This document shows positions 50,451 to 59,416 of a stretch of DNA of 64,000 bases, one piece after another. This DNA comes from Edwardsiella anguillarum ET080813 (GTDB lineage Bacteria > Pseudomonadota > Gammaproteobacteria > Enterobacterales > Enterobacteriaceae): NCBI RefSeq assembly GCF_000264765.2, contig NZ_CP006664.1, forward strand, positions 1 through 64,000, written 5' to 3'. Numbering within the stretch: the stretch's first letter is position 1; every line of letters starts with the position of its first letter. The notes under the pieces are model-generated. The model was not told the DNA's origin. It ran no database searches and saw nothing but the letters and a program-made list of their open reading frames with translations. A program made the translations under genes and the position numbers.

Positions 50451-50999
50451 TCAGGCCCGGCGATCGCCCTGCCCGATGATCAGCTGGCCGTTGCCGTCCA
50501 ACGGGATCTGCTGGCCAGGATCGCTCTCCATACGCACCCGGCCGCGCCGATCGCCGATGCGGTAGGTCACATCGTAGCCCAGCAGGCGACGGGATTTATC
50601 ATACTCCGTGGTGCAGCGCTGCTCACGGGTGGTATAGGTGTCATTCTGCTGCATCGTCCCCTGGATCTGATTCCCGGCATAGCCGCCGCCCAGCGCGCCC
50701 AGCACGGTCGCCACATCGCGCCCCCGGCCGCCGCCGACCTGATGGCCCAGCACCCCGCCGGCCACGGCGCCCAGCAGCGAGCCCGCCAGGCGGTTTTCGT
50801 CCTGCACCGCCCTGCGGTGGGTCACCGCCACGTCGCGGCACACCCTGCGCGGCGTCTTGATGGTGTCATGGATCGGCACCGCCGACAGCACCTGCGCATA
50901 CTGCGGCGGCGCATCGAACACCTTCAGCCCGGCCACAGCGGCCACGCTCAGCGCCGCCGCCACCCCAATACCGATACCGGCCAGCATGGATTTATTCAT
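50451..50999 (-). CDS. ycfJ: Glycine-zipper envelope protein YcfJ
   Basis: 182 residues from Met 50999 (MNKSMLAGIGIGVAAAL); E. coli YcfJ has 179. An uncleaved anchor or signal peptide lies at 5-25. A glycine-zipper 2TM domain (about 80-115) reads LLGAVAGGVLGHQVGGGRGR and then LGALGGGYAGNQIQG. The function is not known; it is induced in biofilm in E. coli. Convergent with mfd. Confidence 0.9.
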   Translation of the reverse strand: MNKSMLAGIGIGVAAALSVAAVAGLKVFDAPPQYAQVLSAVPIHDTIKTPRRVCRDVAVTHRRAVQDENRLAGSLLGAVAGGVLGHQVGGGRGRDVATVLGALGGGYAGNQIQGTMQQNDTYTTREQRCTTEYDKSRRLLGYDVTYRIGDRRGRVRMESDPGQQIPLDGNGQLIIGQGDRRA

Positions 51000-51154
51000 C
51001 CCGATCTTCTCCCTTAATGGCCCGCCGTGCGCGGAAGTGGGCACGGACGCGACCGGTGATTTCGCAATAATCGCCGCCAGTGTGCGCAGCCTGCGCCCGG
51101 GCAACAATCGGAATAAGGGAGAAAATCACCGCGCGGCGGCGGCATGGAGCAGAT

Positions 51155-52072
51155 TCAGGACAATTCTGATGCCGGGCGATGGCGGCCGCGGCGACGCAGC
51201 TTCAGCTCGCTGATCAGCACCCCCGCCACGATCAGCGCCGCACCCAGCAGCGCCACCCCCGGCAGACGCTCGCCGGCGATACGCCCCACCACCCCGGCCC
51301 ACACCGGCTCACCGGCGTAGATCACCGTGGCCCGGGTCGGCGAAACGCTGCGCTGCGCCCAGTTCATGGTCACCTGAATGATCCCGCTGGCCACCCCCAA
51401 TCCCAGCGCGCTGAGCAGCAGGTAGCTTGAACAGGGCGGCACCGATTCGCCGTTTGGCACCATCAGCGTAAAGCCGAGCAGCGAGGCCGTCGCCAGCTGG
51501 ATCACCGTGACCCGCCGCACGTCCACCCGTCCGGCGCAGCCGCTGATCAGGATGATCTCCGCCGCAATGGCCAAGGTGCTGAGCAGCGTCGCCGTCTCTC
51601 CGGCCCCCGGCGTCAGCGCGCCATCCTGCGGCCCGGCCAGCAGCAGCAGCCCCACAAACGCCAGTCCGATGCCCAGCCACGCCATCAGGCGCGGTCGGCG
51701 CCCCAGAAACAGCCACTGCAGCAGCGGCACCAGCGGCACATACAGCGCGGTCATAAAGGCGGACTTACTACTGCTGATGGTCTGCAGCCCATAGGTTTGC
51801 AGGCCGTAGCCGGCGGCGATCGCCGCCCCGATGCAGATCCCCCACAGCAGCTCCCGGCAGGTAAAGCCGCGCAGATGGCGCCAGGAGATCAGCCCCAGCA
51901 CCAGCGTGGCGGCGGCAAAGCGTAGGCCGACAAAGAAAAACGGACCGCTCACCGTCATGGCGCGGTGCACGATCAGAAAGGTGCCACCCCACAGCATGGT
52001 GATGAAGATCAGGATCAGCTCCTGCGGCGTCAGGGAAAAACGGACGGCGGATAGACGAGGCATTCTGGACAA
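51155..52072 (-). CDS. EamA-type drug/metabolite transporter
   Basis: 305 residues with ten hydrophobic segments in two EamA repeats (about 20-150 and 165-290), the layout of the DMT superfamily. Conserved signs are MLWGGTFLIVHRAM in repeat one and EPVWAGVVGRIAGERLPGVALLGAALI in repeat two. It should export or import a small metabolite across the inner membrane; the substrate cannot be told. It lies between ycfJ and ndh, where E. coli has other genes. The last 15 residues are basic. Confidence 0.88.
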   Translation of the reverse strand: MSRMPRLSAVRFSLTPQELILIFITMLWGGTFLIVHRAMTVSGPFFFVGLRFAAATLVLGLISWRHLRGFTCRELLWGICIGAAIAAGYGLQTYGLQTISSSKSAFMTALYVPLVPLLQWLFLGRRPRLMAWLGIGLAFVGLLLLAGPQDGALTPGAGETATLLSTLAIAAEIILISGCAGRVDVRRVTVIQLATASLLGFTLMVPNGESVPPCSSYLLLSALGLGVASGIIQVTMNWAQRSVSPTRATVIYAGEPVWAGVVGRIAGERLPGVALLGAALIVAGVLISELKLRRRGRHRPASELS

Positions 52073-52178
52073 CCACTGCGATATTCATGGGCTGTCCAGT
52101 GTGCGCGCCGCGCCGGGCAGGGTCAAGAGGAGGAAAAGCGACGGGCCCCGCGGCGGCACCCGTCGTCACGCCAGGCGA

Positions 52179-53483
52179 TCAGTGCAGCTTCAGATGCGGA
52201 CGGATCACCCGGTTGATGCTATCGACCAGCATCATCAGACCGGTCTTCATATACCCGTGCAGCGCAATCTGGTGCATGCGGTACAGCGAGACATACATGA
52301 TGCGCGCGATGCGCCCTTCGATCATCATGGAGCCCCGCGTCAGATTCCCCATCAGGCTGCCTACGGTGCTGAACTCCGACAGGGAGACCAGCGACCCGCG
52401 ATCGTGATAGAGATAATCCTTCAGCGGCGCCGCCTTCAGCAGCGCCCGAATATTGGCAGCGCACAGCATCGCCATCTGGTGGGCCGCCTGACCGCGCGGC
52501 GGCACATTGCGCCCGTCCGGCTGCGCGCAGGCGGCGCAGTCGCCGATGGCGAAGATATGGCTATCCAGGGTGGTCTGCAGCGTCGGCTTCACCACCAACT
52601 GGTTGATTCGGTTGGTCTCCAGGCCGCCGATATCGCGCAGGAAGTCAGGCGCCTTGATCCCTGCCGCCCACACCATCAGATCGGCCGGGATAAACTCGCC
52701 CTCTTTGGTCTGCAGGCCGTTGGCCTCGGCGCGGGTCACCATGGTGTTGGTCAGGACTCGTACCCCCAGATTGGTCAGCTCCTGGTGGGCCGCGCCGGAG
52801 ATACGCGGCGGCAACGCCGGCAAAATGCGCTCGCCCGCCTCCACCAGCGTCACGTTCAGCGCGGCGCTGCTCAGATTCTCATAGCCGTAGCTCTGCAGCT
52901 GCTTCACCGCGTTGTGCAGCTCTGCGGACAGTTCGACGCCGGTGGCCCCGCCGCCGACGATGGCGATATTCACCTGCTCGTCCGTTTTTCCCGCCGCCGA
53001 GTACTTCAGGAACAGGTTAAGCATTTCGTTATGGAAACGGTGTGCCTGCTGCGGGCTGTCCAGGAAGATGCAGTTCTGACTCACGCCCGGCGTGCCGAAA
53101 TCGTTTGAGGTGCTGCCCAGGGCCATCACCAGAATGTCGTAGTCCAGCTGACGCTCGGCGACCAGCAGCGTATCCTGCTCATCGCGGATCTCCGCCAGCG
53201 TGACCCGGCGGGACTGACGGTCGAGCGCCGTCATGCTGCCCAGTTGAAAGGTGAAGTGGTGGTTGCGCGCATGGGCCAGATAGCTCAGCGCATCGACGCC
53301 GTCGTCCAGCGATCCCGTCGCCACTTCATGCAGCAGCGGCTTCCACAGGTGGCTGTGGTTGCGATCGATAAGCACGATCTCCGCCTTCCCCTTGCGCCCC
53401 AGCGAATGCCCCAGGCTGGTTGCCAGTTCGAGTCCGCCGGCACCACCGCCAACAATCACGATTTTTTTCTTTGCTGCGCTCAA
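52179..53483 (-). CDS. ndh: NADH dehydrogenase II (non-proton-pumping)
   Basis: 434 residues if started at TTG 53483, exactly the E. coli length. An in-frame ATG at 53510 lies upstream, but GGGAG is placed six bases before the TTG and would fall inside the longer protein. The FAD loop [18 protein letters not shown] begins the protein, and the NADH-binding fold has [18 protein letters not shown]. The C-terminal amphipathic anchor is present. It oxidises NADH and reduces ubiquinone. FNR and PdhR sites lie upstream. Confidence 0.96.
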   Translation of the reverse strand: MSAAKKKIVIVGGGAGGLELATSLGHSLGRKGKAEIVLIDRNHSHLWKPLLHEVATGSLDDGVDALSYLAHARNHHFTFQLGSMTALDRQSRRVTLAEIRDEQDTLLVAERQLDYDILVMALGSTSNDFGTPGVSQNCIFLDSPQQAHRFHNEMLNLFLKYSAAGKTDEQVNIAIVGGGATGVELSAELHNAVKQLQSYGYENLSSAALNVTLVEAGERILPALPPRISGAAHQELTNLGVRVLTNTMVTRAEANGLQTKEGEFIPADLMVWAAGIKAPDFLRDIGGLETNRINQLVVKPTLQTTLDSHIFAIGDCAACAQPDGRNVPPRGQAAHQMAMLCAANIRALLKAAPLKDYLYHDRGSLVSLSEFSTVGSLMGNLTRGSMMIEGRIARIMYVSLYRMHQIALHGYMKTGLMMLVDSINRVIRPHLKLH

Positions 53484-53613
53484 AGCTTTCTCCCTTGGTA
53501 AAAAATGCAAACCATTCGTTAACCAAAGATGACTTCCGCATGACCCAGAGTGGCGGCTTGGCTGACGAAGGTTACTGTCGTTCGTTCACGGTGGCCACGA
53601 TATCACAAAGGGT

Positions 53614-53633
53614 AATTTGGTCATACCAAAATT
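53614..53633 (-). promoter_or_regulatory. PdhR operator before ndh
   Basis: AATTTGGTCATACCAAAATT is an almost perfect palindrome with the TGGT-N3-ACCA core of PdhR sites. PdhR, the pyruvate-sensing repressor, controls ndh in E. coli. The site ends where the FNR site begins. Confidence 0.75.
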
Positions 53634-53645
53634 GATTCAAATCAA
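53632..53645 (-). promoter_or_regulatory. FNR box before ndh
   Basis: TTGATTCAAATCAA matches the FNR consensus TTGAT-N4-ATCAA in every defined base. FNR represses ndh without oxygen in E. coli. The site lies about 150 bases before the ndh start. Confidence 0.85.
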
Positions 53646-53873
53646 ATAAAGTGGAGATTGTTCGCCTATTTTTTGTGCGCTAGCGCCGATTTTTTGACCT
53701 TGGGCAGCATAAGCGCAACAGACGCCTTACACTCCACGGCCCCTCGCCAGCGCGCGCCTCTGTGGCGCGAACGCCCCGCGGCGTATTCATCCCGCCGGGC
53801 AGCGGTGTTATCATGGCGAAAAACGACGGCACGGAAACACACCGGCATCCGCCGTCTGCCCGCACAGGACACT

Positions 53874-54632
53874 ATGAACGCCAGACAACAACGCATTCTG
53901 CAATTGGTCAACGACCAGCGTCGCATCAGCGTCGCCGACCTGGCCCGCACCTGCCAGGTTTCCGAGGTCACCATCCGTCAGGATCTGACGCAGCTAGAAA
54001 AACGCAGCTACCTCCGGCGGGTGCACGGCTTTGCCGTCGCCCTGGAGAGCGAGGACGTCGATGCCCGCATGATGATTAACTTCACCCTGAAGCAGCAGCT
54101 GGCCGCCTATGCGGCGTCCCTGGTCAGCGACGGGGAGACCATCTTCATCGAAAGCGGCAGCACCAACGCCCTGCTGGCGCGCTACCTAGCCGAGCGCAAA
54201 CAGGTCACGCTGGTCACCGTCAGCACCTATATCGCCCATCTGCTGAAGGAGACCGACTGCGATGTGATCCTGATGGGCGGTCTGCATCAGAAGCGCAGTG
54301 AAACCGTGGTCGGCCCACTGACCCGGCAGTGCATCCAGCAAGTCTACTTCAGTAAGGCCTTCATCGGCATCGACGGCTTTCATCCCGAGGCCGGCTTTAC
54401 CGGGCGCGACATGATGCGCGCCGACGTGGTCAACGCCGTGCTGGCCAAGGGCGTTGAGAACATCATCCTGACCGACGCGTCAAAGTTCGGCCAGATCCAC
54501 CCCAACCCGCTGCAACCCCTCGGTGCCATCAGCCGGGTGATCACCGACTACCGCCTAAGCGACGCGCAGCGTGGCTCACTGGAGGTGCTAGGCATCGCGG
54601 TCGATAAAGTCTCTGAAAACGGTATCCGCTGA
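53874..54632 (+). CDS. yciT: DeoR-family regulator, YciT-like
   Basis: 252 residues from Met 53874 ([19 protein letters not shown]); the longer frame has no support. The DeoR helix-turn-helix is at about 5-60 ([20 protein letters not shown], then [13 protein letters not shown]). The sugar-phosphate-sensing domain has [14 protein letters not shown] and the typical [17 protein letters not shown]. It is close to E. coli YciT, linked to osmotic stress. In E. coli yciT stands next to osmB; here it stands beside dinI, about 7 kb from osmB. Confidence 0.85.
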   Translation: MNARQQRILQLVNDQRRISVADLARTCQVSEVTIRQDLTQLEKRSYLRRVHGFAVALESEDVDARMMINFTLKQQLAAYAASLVSDGETIFIESGSTNALLARYLAERKQVTLVTVSTYIAHLLKETDCDVILMGGLHQKRSETVVGPLTRQCIQQVYFSKAFIGIDGFHPEAGFTGRDMMRADVVNAVLAKGVENIILTDASKFGQIHPNPLQPLGAISRVITDYRLSDAQRGSLEVLGIAVDKVSENGIR

Positions 54633-54683
54633 ACCTGCCGCGCAGAAAAATCCCCGACGCCCCTTGCAACCCTGGGGCAATAG

Positions 54684-54699
54684 CTGTATATATTTACAG
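54684..54699 (+). promoter_or_regulatory. LexA box before dinI
   Basis: CTGTATATATTTACAG is a canonical LexA operator (CTG-N10-CAG with alternating AT core), 25 bases before the dinI start. It should place dinI in the SOS regulon. Confidence 0.93.
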
Positions 54700-54723
54700 T
54701 AAATTACTCATAGGGAGTTACCC

Positions 54724-54972
54724 ATGCGCATCGAACTGACGTTGGACAAGCGCAACCCTCTGCCTCCGGGTGCGCTTGACGCCTTTCACCAGGAGTTTTC
54801 CCGCCGCATCCAGCGCCGCTACCCCGACTGCGCCGTACAGGTGCGCCAGGCCGGCGCCAACGGACTGAGCGTACTGGGCGGCATCAAGAGCGATCGGGAG
54901 ATCGTCGAAACCATCCTGCAGGAGACCTGGGAAAGCGCCGACGACTGGTTCTCTCCCGACTACCCCGAGTAG
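54724..54972 (+). CDS. dinI: DNA damage-inducible protein DinI
   Basis: 82 residues; E. coli DinI has 81. The family core is LPPGALDAFHQEFSRRIQRR and LSVLGGIKSDREIVETILQE, ending in an acidic helix (ETWESADDWFSPDYPE) that mimics single-stranded DNA. It stabilises or inhibits RecA filaments and so tunes the SOS response. A LexA box and a GGGAG site precede it. Confidence 0.95.
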   Translation: MRIELTLDKRNPLPPGALDAFHQEFSRRIQRRYPDCAVQVRQAGANGLSVLGGIKSDREIVETILQETWESADDWFSPDYPE

Positions 54973-55101
54973 CGACGCCGCCCAGCGTGCAGAAAAAATA
55001 GGCCGAGCGGGCCAGAGATGCATATACTGAAAAAGCGCATGGTATGCGTTTATTGATCCTGGTGAGTAACTCATGTCAGTCACTACGCTTAAGGGGGTCT
55101 T

Positions 55102-55356
55102 ATGAACGGCAAGGATGAAGTTATCCAGACGCATCCCGTTATCGGTTGGGATATCAGTACCGTAGACAGCTACGACGCTCTCATGATCCGCCTTCACTAT
55201 CTTTCATCACAGAATCAGCCACCGGAAGATGCCCGGGTTGACCGTACCCTGTGGTTAACCACCGACGTTGCCCGGCAACTGATCACCATACTGGAAGCCG
55301 GCATTGCCAAAATCGAGTCCGGCGACTGCCTGCAGAGTGACTACATCAGACACTAG
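55102..55356 (+). CDS. bssS: Biofilm regulator BssS
   Basis: 84 residues, like E. coli BssS (EVIQTHPVIGWDISTVDSYD, TLWLTTDVARQLITILEAG and IAKIESGD are almost unchanged). It affects biofilm and signalling through indole and AI-2 by an unclear path. It stands downstream of dinI as in E. coli. A hairpin terminator follows. Confidence 0.95.
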   Translation: MNGKDEVIQTHPVIGWDISTVDSYDALMIRLHYLSSQNQPPEDARVDRTLWLTTDVARQLITILEAGIAKIESGDCLQSDYIRH

Positions 55357-55431
55357 GGGCGAAGGGATTAGCACCGAGCCCCCGTCCGCGCCCGCCCCAT
55401 CGCCTACGGCGCTGGCCGGCGCTCCACACCC

Positions 55432-55457
55432 ACACCGCCGCGGCGGTGTTTCTCTTT
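55432..55457 (+). terminator. Terminator after bssS
   Basis: ACACCGCCG and CGGCGGTGT make a perfect palindrome, followed by TTCTCTTT. It lies about 75 bases past the bssS stop. Confidence 0.65.
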
Positions 55458-55471
55458 CCCCATCCGCCGCG

Positions 55472-55508
55472 CGGGATAGCGGGGCGCCATGCAGCGCCCG
55501 CTATCCCG
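55472..55508 (+). repeat. Long hairpin upstream of solA
   Basis: CGGGATAGCGGGGCGC (55472-55487) pairs with GCGCCCGCTATCCCG (55494-55508) over 15 bp with one bulged G and a CATGCA loop. It ends 70 bases before the solA ATG. A related GGATAG-cgaca-CTATCC hairpin lies just after solA (56722-56738). Possible regulator site, RNA control element or terminator. Confidence 0.6.
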
Positions 55509-55578
55509 ATATATACTTATCCCTATCCCGCGGCGATGCGCGGGCCACGGGGCCTGGCCCCATCTCCCGGAGGCGGAT

Positions 55579-56706
55579 ATGGATTATGATCTGGCTATCG
55601 TTGGCAGTGGCTCCGTCGGCGCGGCAGCGGGTTACTACGCGGCGCTGGCCGGTCTGCGCGTCGCGCTGTTTGACAGCCACAGCCCGCCGCACCGCCTGGG
55701 CGGTCACCACGGCGACACCCGGATTATCCGCCACGCCGACGCCGGTGGTGAGATCTATACGCCGCTGGCCCTGCGCGCCCAGCTGCTGTGGCAGGCGCTG
55801 GAGGAGATCAGCGCCCTGCCTCTGTTTCACCGCTGCGGCGTGCTCAACCTGGCGCCGCGGGATACCGCCTTTCTCCGCGAGATCCACGCCAGCGCCCACG
55901 CCCACGGGATCGCCATCCGCCCTCTGGATCGCGCCGCGCTGCGTGAACGCTGGCCGACGATTAACGCGCCGGAGAACTACGCCGCCCTGCTGGAGCCCGA
56001 CGCCGGTTATCTGAAGTGCCATCTGGCTATCGCCACGCTGCTTGAAAAGGCCGCTGAACTGGGCGCTCACCCCTATTTTGACTGCCCGCTGCACGCCGTG
56101 CAGGCCGAACGCGATGGCGTGCGTCTGCTCGGCCCGCGCGGCGAATGGCGGGCGCGCCGCGTCGCCCTCTGCGCCGGCGCCTGGGTACGCGCGCTGTTGC
56201 CCACGCTGCCGCTGCAAACCCGGTGTAAACCCTTTGCCTGGTATCAGGCCGACGCACGCTTCAGCGAGCGGCGCCATTTCCCGGCCCTGCATGCGATGAT
56301 GCCCCAGGGTGCCCGCTTCTACAGTTTTCCCGCCGTCGACGGCGCCCTAAAGGCCGGGCGCTACGACGGCGGCCTCGTCAGCCTCTCGCCAAGCGCCCGT
56401 TGCCCCAGCGCGCGGGACGTCAGCGAAGATATAGAAATCCACGACTACCTGCGCGCCTTTCTACCCCAGACCGGCGACTGCCTCTACGGTGATATTGCCA
56501 GCGTGGCCATGACGCCCGATGGCCACTTTATCATCGATACTCTGCCCTCTGCCCCGGCCATCAGCATCGTCAGCGGACTGGGCGCCAACGGCTTTAAGTT
56601 TGCCACCGCGCTGGGAGAGCTGGTGGTTCGCATGGCGACGGGTGCCGAGCCCGGCTATGATTTAACCCCTTTTCGCCTGAGCCGTTTTGCGCCGTGCGCG
56701 GGATAA
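55579..56706 (+). CDS. solA: N-methyl-L-tryptophan oxidase
   Basis: 375 residues from Met 55579 (MDYDLAIVGSGSVGAAAGYY), with GGAGG six bases upstream; E. coli has 372. A monomeric sarcosine oxidase-type flavoenzyme that demethylates N-methyltryptophan and sarcosine, giving formaldehyde and hydrogen peroxide. The FAD loop is VGSGSVGAAAGYYA. The Cys that binds FAD covalently is kept in TGDCLYGDI (Cys308 in E. coli). GLGANGFKFATALGE ends the FAD site. It follows bssS, in a different local order from E. coli. Confidence 0.93.
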   Translation: MDYDLAIVGSGSVGAAAGYYAALAGLRVALFDSHSPPHRLGGHHGDTRIIRHADAGGEIYTPLALRAQLLWQALEEISALPLFHRCGVLNLAPRDTAFLREIHASAHAHGIAIRPLDRAALRERWPTINAPENYAALLEPDAGYLKCHLAIATLLEKAAELGAHPYFDCPLHAVQAERDGVRLLGPRGEWRARRVALCAGAWVRALLPTLPLQTRCKPFAWYQADARFSERRHFPALHAMMPQGARFYSFPAVDGALKAGRYDGGLVSLSPSARCPSARDVSEDIEIHDYLRAFLPQTGDCLYGDIASVAMTPDGHFIIDTLPSAPAISIVSGLGANGFKFATALGELVVRMATGAEPGYDLTPFRLSRFAPCAG

Positions 56707-56721
56707 GCAGCCTAAAGGTCG

Positions 56722-56750
56722 GGATAGCGACACTATCCGGATTATTTTCG
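56722..56750 (+). terminator. Hairpin after solA
   Basis: GGATAG and CTATCC form a 6-bp stem around CGACA, then GGATTATTTTCG. It may end the solA transcript. Its stem repeats the core of the hairpin that precedes solA. Confidence 0.45.
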
Positions 56751-56996
56751 ATAAAAACGGAAATGGCGTCGATAATAAATTATCGATTTATATATTTTAT
56801 TTTTTAAAGATAAAAATAATGTATTATCAGAGGCAATAATATATTTTTCATTGACAGCGCCGGCAATAAAACCCTAGGCTGTGCTCCTGTGTATTATCCG
56901 CCGTTTTCTCTCCGCGCCGCCACGCTTATTCCCGCCTGCGCCCGACGCAGCGGCGATAACGACAAACTCGGGCGATGCCAGCGTTAAGGATAACCG

Positions 56997-57596
56997 ATGG
57001 AACTACTGGTTCTTGAACCCTGCCGCTATACCCGGCTGGGAATCAATCTTTTTATTAAAAATGAAAAAAATATAAATGTTAATTATATTTCAACCTTAGA
57101 TGCACTCATCGACGGCGGAGTGGAGAAAAACCCAGATATTATTCTGGCCAACCTGACGCCGTATTGTAAGCACGCTCCCCGCGATCTACCACTGCAGACA
57201 TTTTTCCGCTATCCGCAGCGGGCGACCTGCTTTATTTATACCCAGGCTCACTACCCCTATACTCAGCTGCCGCTCTATCTCCAGCGCGAGATTTATCTCA
57301 TCAATAAAAAAATGACGCCAGCCCTGCTACGCCTGCTTTGCAGCCACGTCCCGCGCCAGACGTCGCCGGTGCCTCTGCTGACGCAGCGCTACGGCGCCTG
57401 GCCGCTGCTGACTCCGCGTGAAATTATGGTGATGCACGACTGGATGCAGCAGACGCCCAACCACCGTATCGCACAGCGCCTGCGCCTCAGCCCGCGCACC
57501 GTCTATGCCTATAAGCGCCGTCTGGTCGAAAAGATGCGGGTAAGGAACCGCATCGAACTGTGCTATCTGTATAACCTGATCCGCCATATTTACTGA
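56997..57596 (+). CDS. Orphan LuxR-type regulator with degenerate receiver-like domain
   Basis: 199 residues. The C-terminal 65 form a LuxR helix-turn-helix (LTPREIMVMHDWMQQTPNHR, then IAQRLRLSPRTVYAYKRR). The N-terminal 130 residues (MELLVLEPCRYTRLGINLFI) have the size of a receiver, but I find no acidic pocket, phosphorylation Asp or switch Lys. This resembles RcsA-, BglJ- or EcpR-type auxiliary regulators, which often pair with RcsB. No kinase gene is nearby. The leader (56740-56870) and the 5' end of the gene are AT-rich, which suggests acquisition. Regulated genes are unknown. Confidence 0.8.
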   Translation: MELLVLEPCRYTRLGINLFIKNEKNINVNYISTLDALIDGGVEKNPDIILANLTPYCKHAPRDLPLQTFFRYPQRATCFIYTQAHYPYTQLPLYLQREIYLINKKMTPALLRLLCSHVPRQTSPVPLLTQRYGAWPLLTPREIMVMHDWMQQTPNHRIAQRLRLSPRTVYAYKRRLVEKMRVRNRIELCYLYNLIRHIY

Positions 57597-57701
57597 CGCC
57601 GCGTCCGCCCGGGCGGCCTAATGCAGGGGTCTGCGCCCCGGGTTGAGGGGGCGCGCCATTTTACCTATACTCAGGCTCCGTCTCCTGCGCCGTGAAAACC
57701 C

Positions 57702-57818
57702 ATGTTCAATCGCCTGATTCACCGCTTCATCGATAACGTCCGTCACCACCTGCTGTTCTATCTGGCCATCTCACTGCTGCTGTTGGCCTTTGATCTCTAC
57801 TATCTGTGGTGTGCCTAA
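57702..57818 (+). CDS. yceO: Small membrane protein YceO
   Basis: 38 codons: MFNRLIHRFIDNVRHHLLFY, then one hydrophobic segment LAISLLLLAFDLYYLW. It matches the pattern of E. coli YceO (46 residues; RLLHYLINNIREHLMLYL and then a membrane segment). E. coli YceO also lies near solA. The function is unknown. No strong Shine-Dalgarno precedes it. Confidence 0.7.
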   Translation: MFNRLIHRFIDNVRHHLLFYLAISLLLLAFDLYYLWCA

Positions 57819-57897
57819 GCCGCTGGGATGGGTGAGCGCCGCTGACAGCGCCGTACGATTTATGTGGACAGCCGCGCATGCCGCGTGCACATCGTCA

Positions 57898-57917
57898 TCC
57901 ACTGTGATAATAGTGGA
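57898..57917 (+). promoter_or_regulatory. Inverted repeat before the MocR-type gene
   Basis: TCCACT and AGTGGA lie eight bases apart, 34 bases before the start of the regulator gene. It is a candidate operator for autoregulation; no consensus is known to me for this member. Confidence 0.4.
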
Positions 57918-57950
57918 GCCATTAGGTCATTGATCCCGTTTGGAACAGGC

Positions 57951-59408
57951 ATGCTGTCGTTTACTTTGGACCGTAACAGCCCACTTTCGCTGCAAAAGCA
58001 AATCTACCAACAGTTTCATACCGCACTGCACGATGGCTCGCTGCAGTGCGGCGAACGCCTGCCCTCGATCCGCGAGCTGGGCAGCAAGCTGCAGGTCTCA
58101 CGCAATACCATTACCGCCGTCTATGAGAAGCTGCTGCAGGAGGGGTTCATCGCCAGCCGCCCCGGCGTCGGCTATAACGTCGTGCTGGCCAGCCACATTG
58201 ATCTGCCGGAGACCCCTGCGGCGCAGCAGGAGCTGGATCATCCGCCCAGCGTGCTGTGTACCCAGGCGCCGGAAACCTACGTCGATGTCAACAGCCCGCT
58301 GTTCTTCAGCCTGGGCAATCCCGATGAGTCGGCCTTTCCCTGGCAGCGCTGGCGCAGCTGGAACAACAAGGCATCGCGCAGCAAGCACCTACTGATGACC
58401 CGCTATCATCCTCCGGCCGGACTGCTGTCGCTGCGTCAGGAGCTGGTGAAATACCTGGCGAGCGCCCGCGGTATCCACACCGATCCGCAGCACATCATCG
58501 TCACCAACGGCGTGCAGGAGGGGCTGGCGCTGCTGGCCCGCACCCTGCTGACGCCGCAGGAGCACATCGCCGTCGAATCGCCGTGCTACTCCGGCGCCTG
58601 GAACCTGTTCAACAGCTTCGCCCCCCATATTCACGCCATACCGGTCGATGACGGCGGGCTGCGTACCGATCTGCTGCCTGAGCAGCAGTGCGCGCTGGCC
58701 TATGTGACCCCGTCGCACCAATATCCGGTGGGCAGCACCCTGCCGCTGACGCGCCGCCTGGCCCTGCTCGACTGGTCGCGCCGCTCCAACGCCTACGTGA
58801 TCGAAGATGACTACGACACCACCTTCCTCTATGGGACGCAGCCGCTGCCGGCGCTAAAGTCGCTGGAGGATGCCAACAATGTGATCTATCTGAGCAGCTT
58901 CTCCAAAACCCTGGGGCCGGGCATGCGGCTCGGCTTTATGGTCTGCCCGGATCGGCTGGTGGAGCCGATCCTGAATCTGAAGGCGCTGTGGAACCACGGC
59001 GCCAGCTGGCTGTATCAACAGTTTCTGGCCGATTTTATGCAGGATCAGGGCTACCACCGCCACCTGCGCAAGCTGGAGCTGGAGTATGCCGCGCGGCAGA
59101 AGCTGCTGCGCGAAGGGCTTAGCGCCCTATTCCCGCGCGCGCGCCTGCTGGGCACCTCATCGGGACTGCACCTGACCCTGAAGACCGATCTCCCGGCGCA
59201 GCGGGTTAATCAGCTGCGCGAACGCTGCCTACGCGACGGCGTGCGCTTCGATACGCTGCAGAGCATGTGCAACGGTTCGGAATGCGCCTATATGGAGCAC
59301 AACGGCGCGCCGCTGATGCTGTTTGGGTTTAGCGCCCTATCTGAAGTGAAGATCCGGCGGGCGCTGGCGATCATCGCCAACGCCGCCAAAGAGCTGGGGC
59401 TGGCCTAA
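57951..59408 (+). CDS. MocR/PdxR-type regulator (GntR HTH plus aminotransferase fold)
   Basis: 485 residues from Met 57951; the frame upstream has no ribosome site. The GntR winged helix is at about 10-75 (GERLPSIRELGSKLQVSRNT). The rest is a fold-type I aminotransferase domain with the PLP lysine in YLSSFSKTLGPGMRLGF, Asp in YVIEDDYDTTF and the phosphate-binding region. Such proteins bind PLP or an amino acid adduct and often control pdxST, gab or taurine genes. None of those is adjacent, so the target is unknown. Confidence 0.88.
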   Translation: MLSFTLDRNSPLSLQKQIYQQFHTALHDGSLQCGERLPSIRELGSKLQVSRNTITAVYEKLLQEGFIASRPGVGYNVVLASHIDLPETPAAQQELDHPPSVLCTQAPETYVDVNSPLFFSLGNPDESAFPWQRWRSWNNKASRSKHLLMTRYHPPAGLLSLRQELVKYLASARGIHTDPQHIIVTNGVQEGLALLARTLLTPQEHIAVESPCYSGAWNLFNSFAPHIHAIPVDDGGLRTDLLPEQQCALAYVTPSHQYPVGSTLPLTRRLALLDWSRRSNAYVIEDDYDTTFLYGTQPLPALKSLEDANNVIYLSSFSKTLGPGMRLGFMVCPDRLVEPILNLKALWNHGASWLYQQFLADFMQDQGYHRHLRKLELEYAARQKLLREGLSALFPRARLLGTSSGLHLTLKTDLPAQRVNQLRERCLRDGVRFDTLQSMCNGSECAYMEHNGAPLMLFGFSALSEVKIRRALAIIANAAKELGLA

Positions 59409-59416
59409 ACGCAGCG

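Noticed and set aside
51831-53108. 425-codon frame on the plus strand
   Set aside because: Antisense of the transporter gene and ndh, both well supported.
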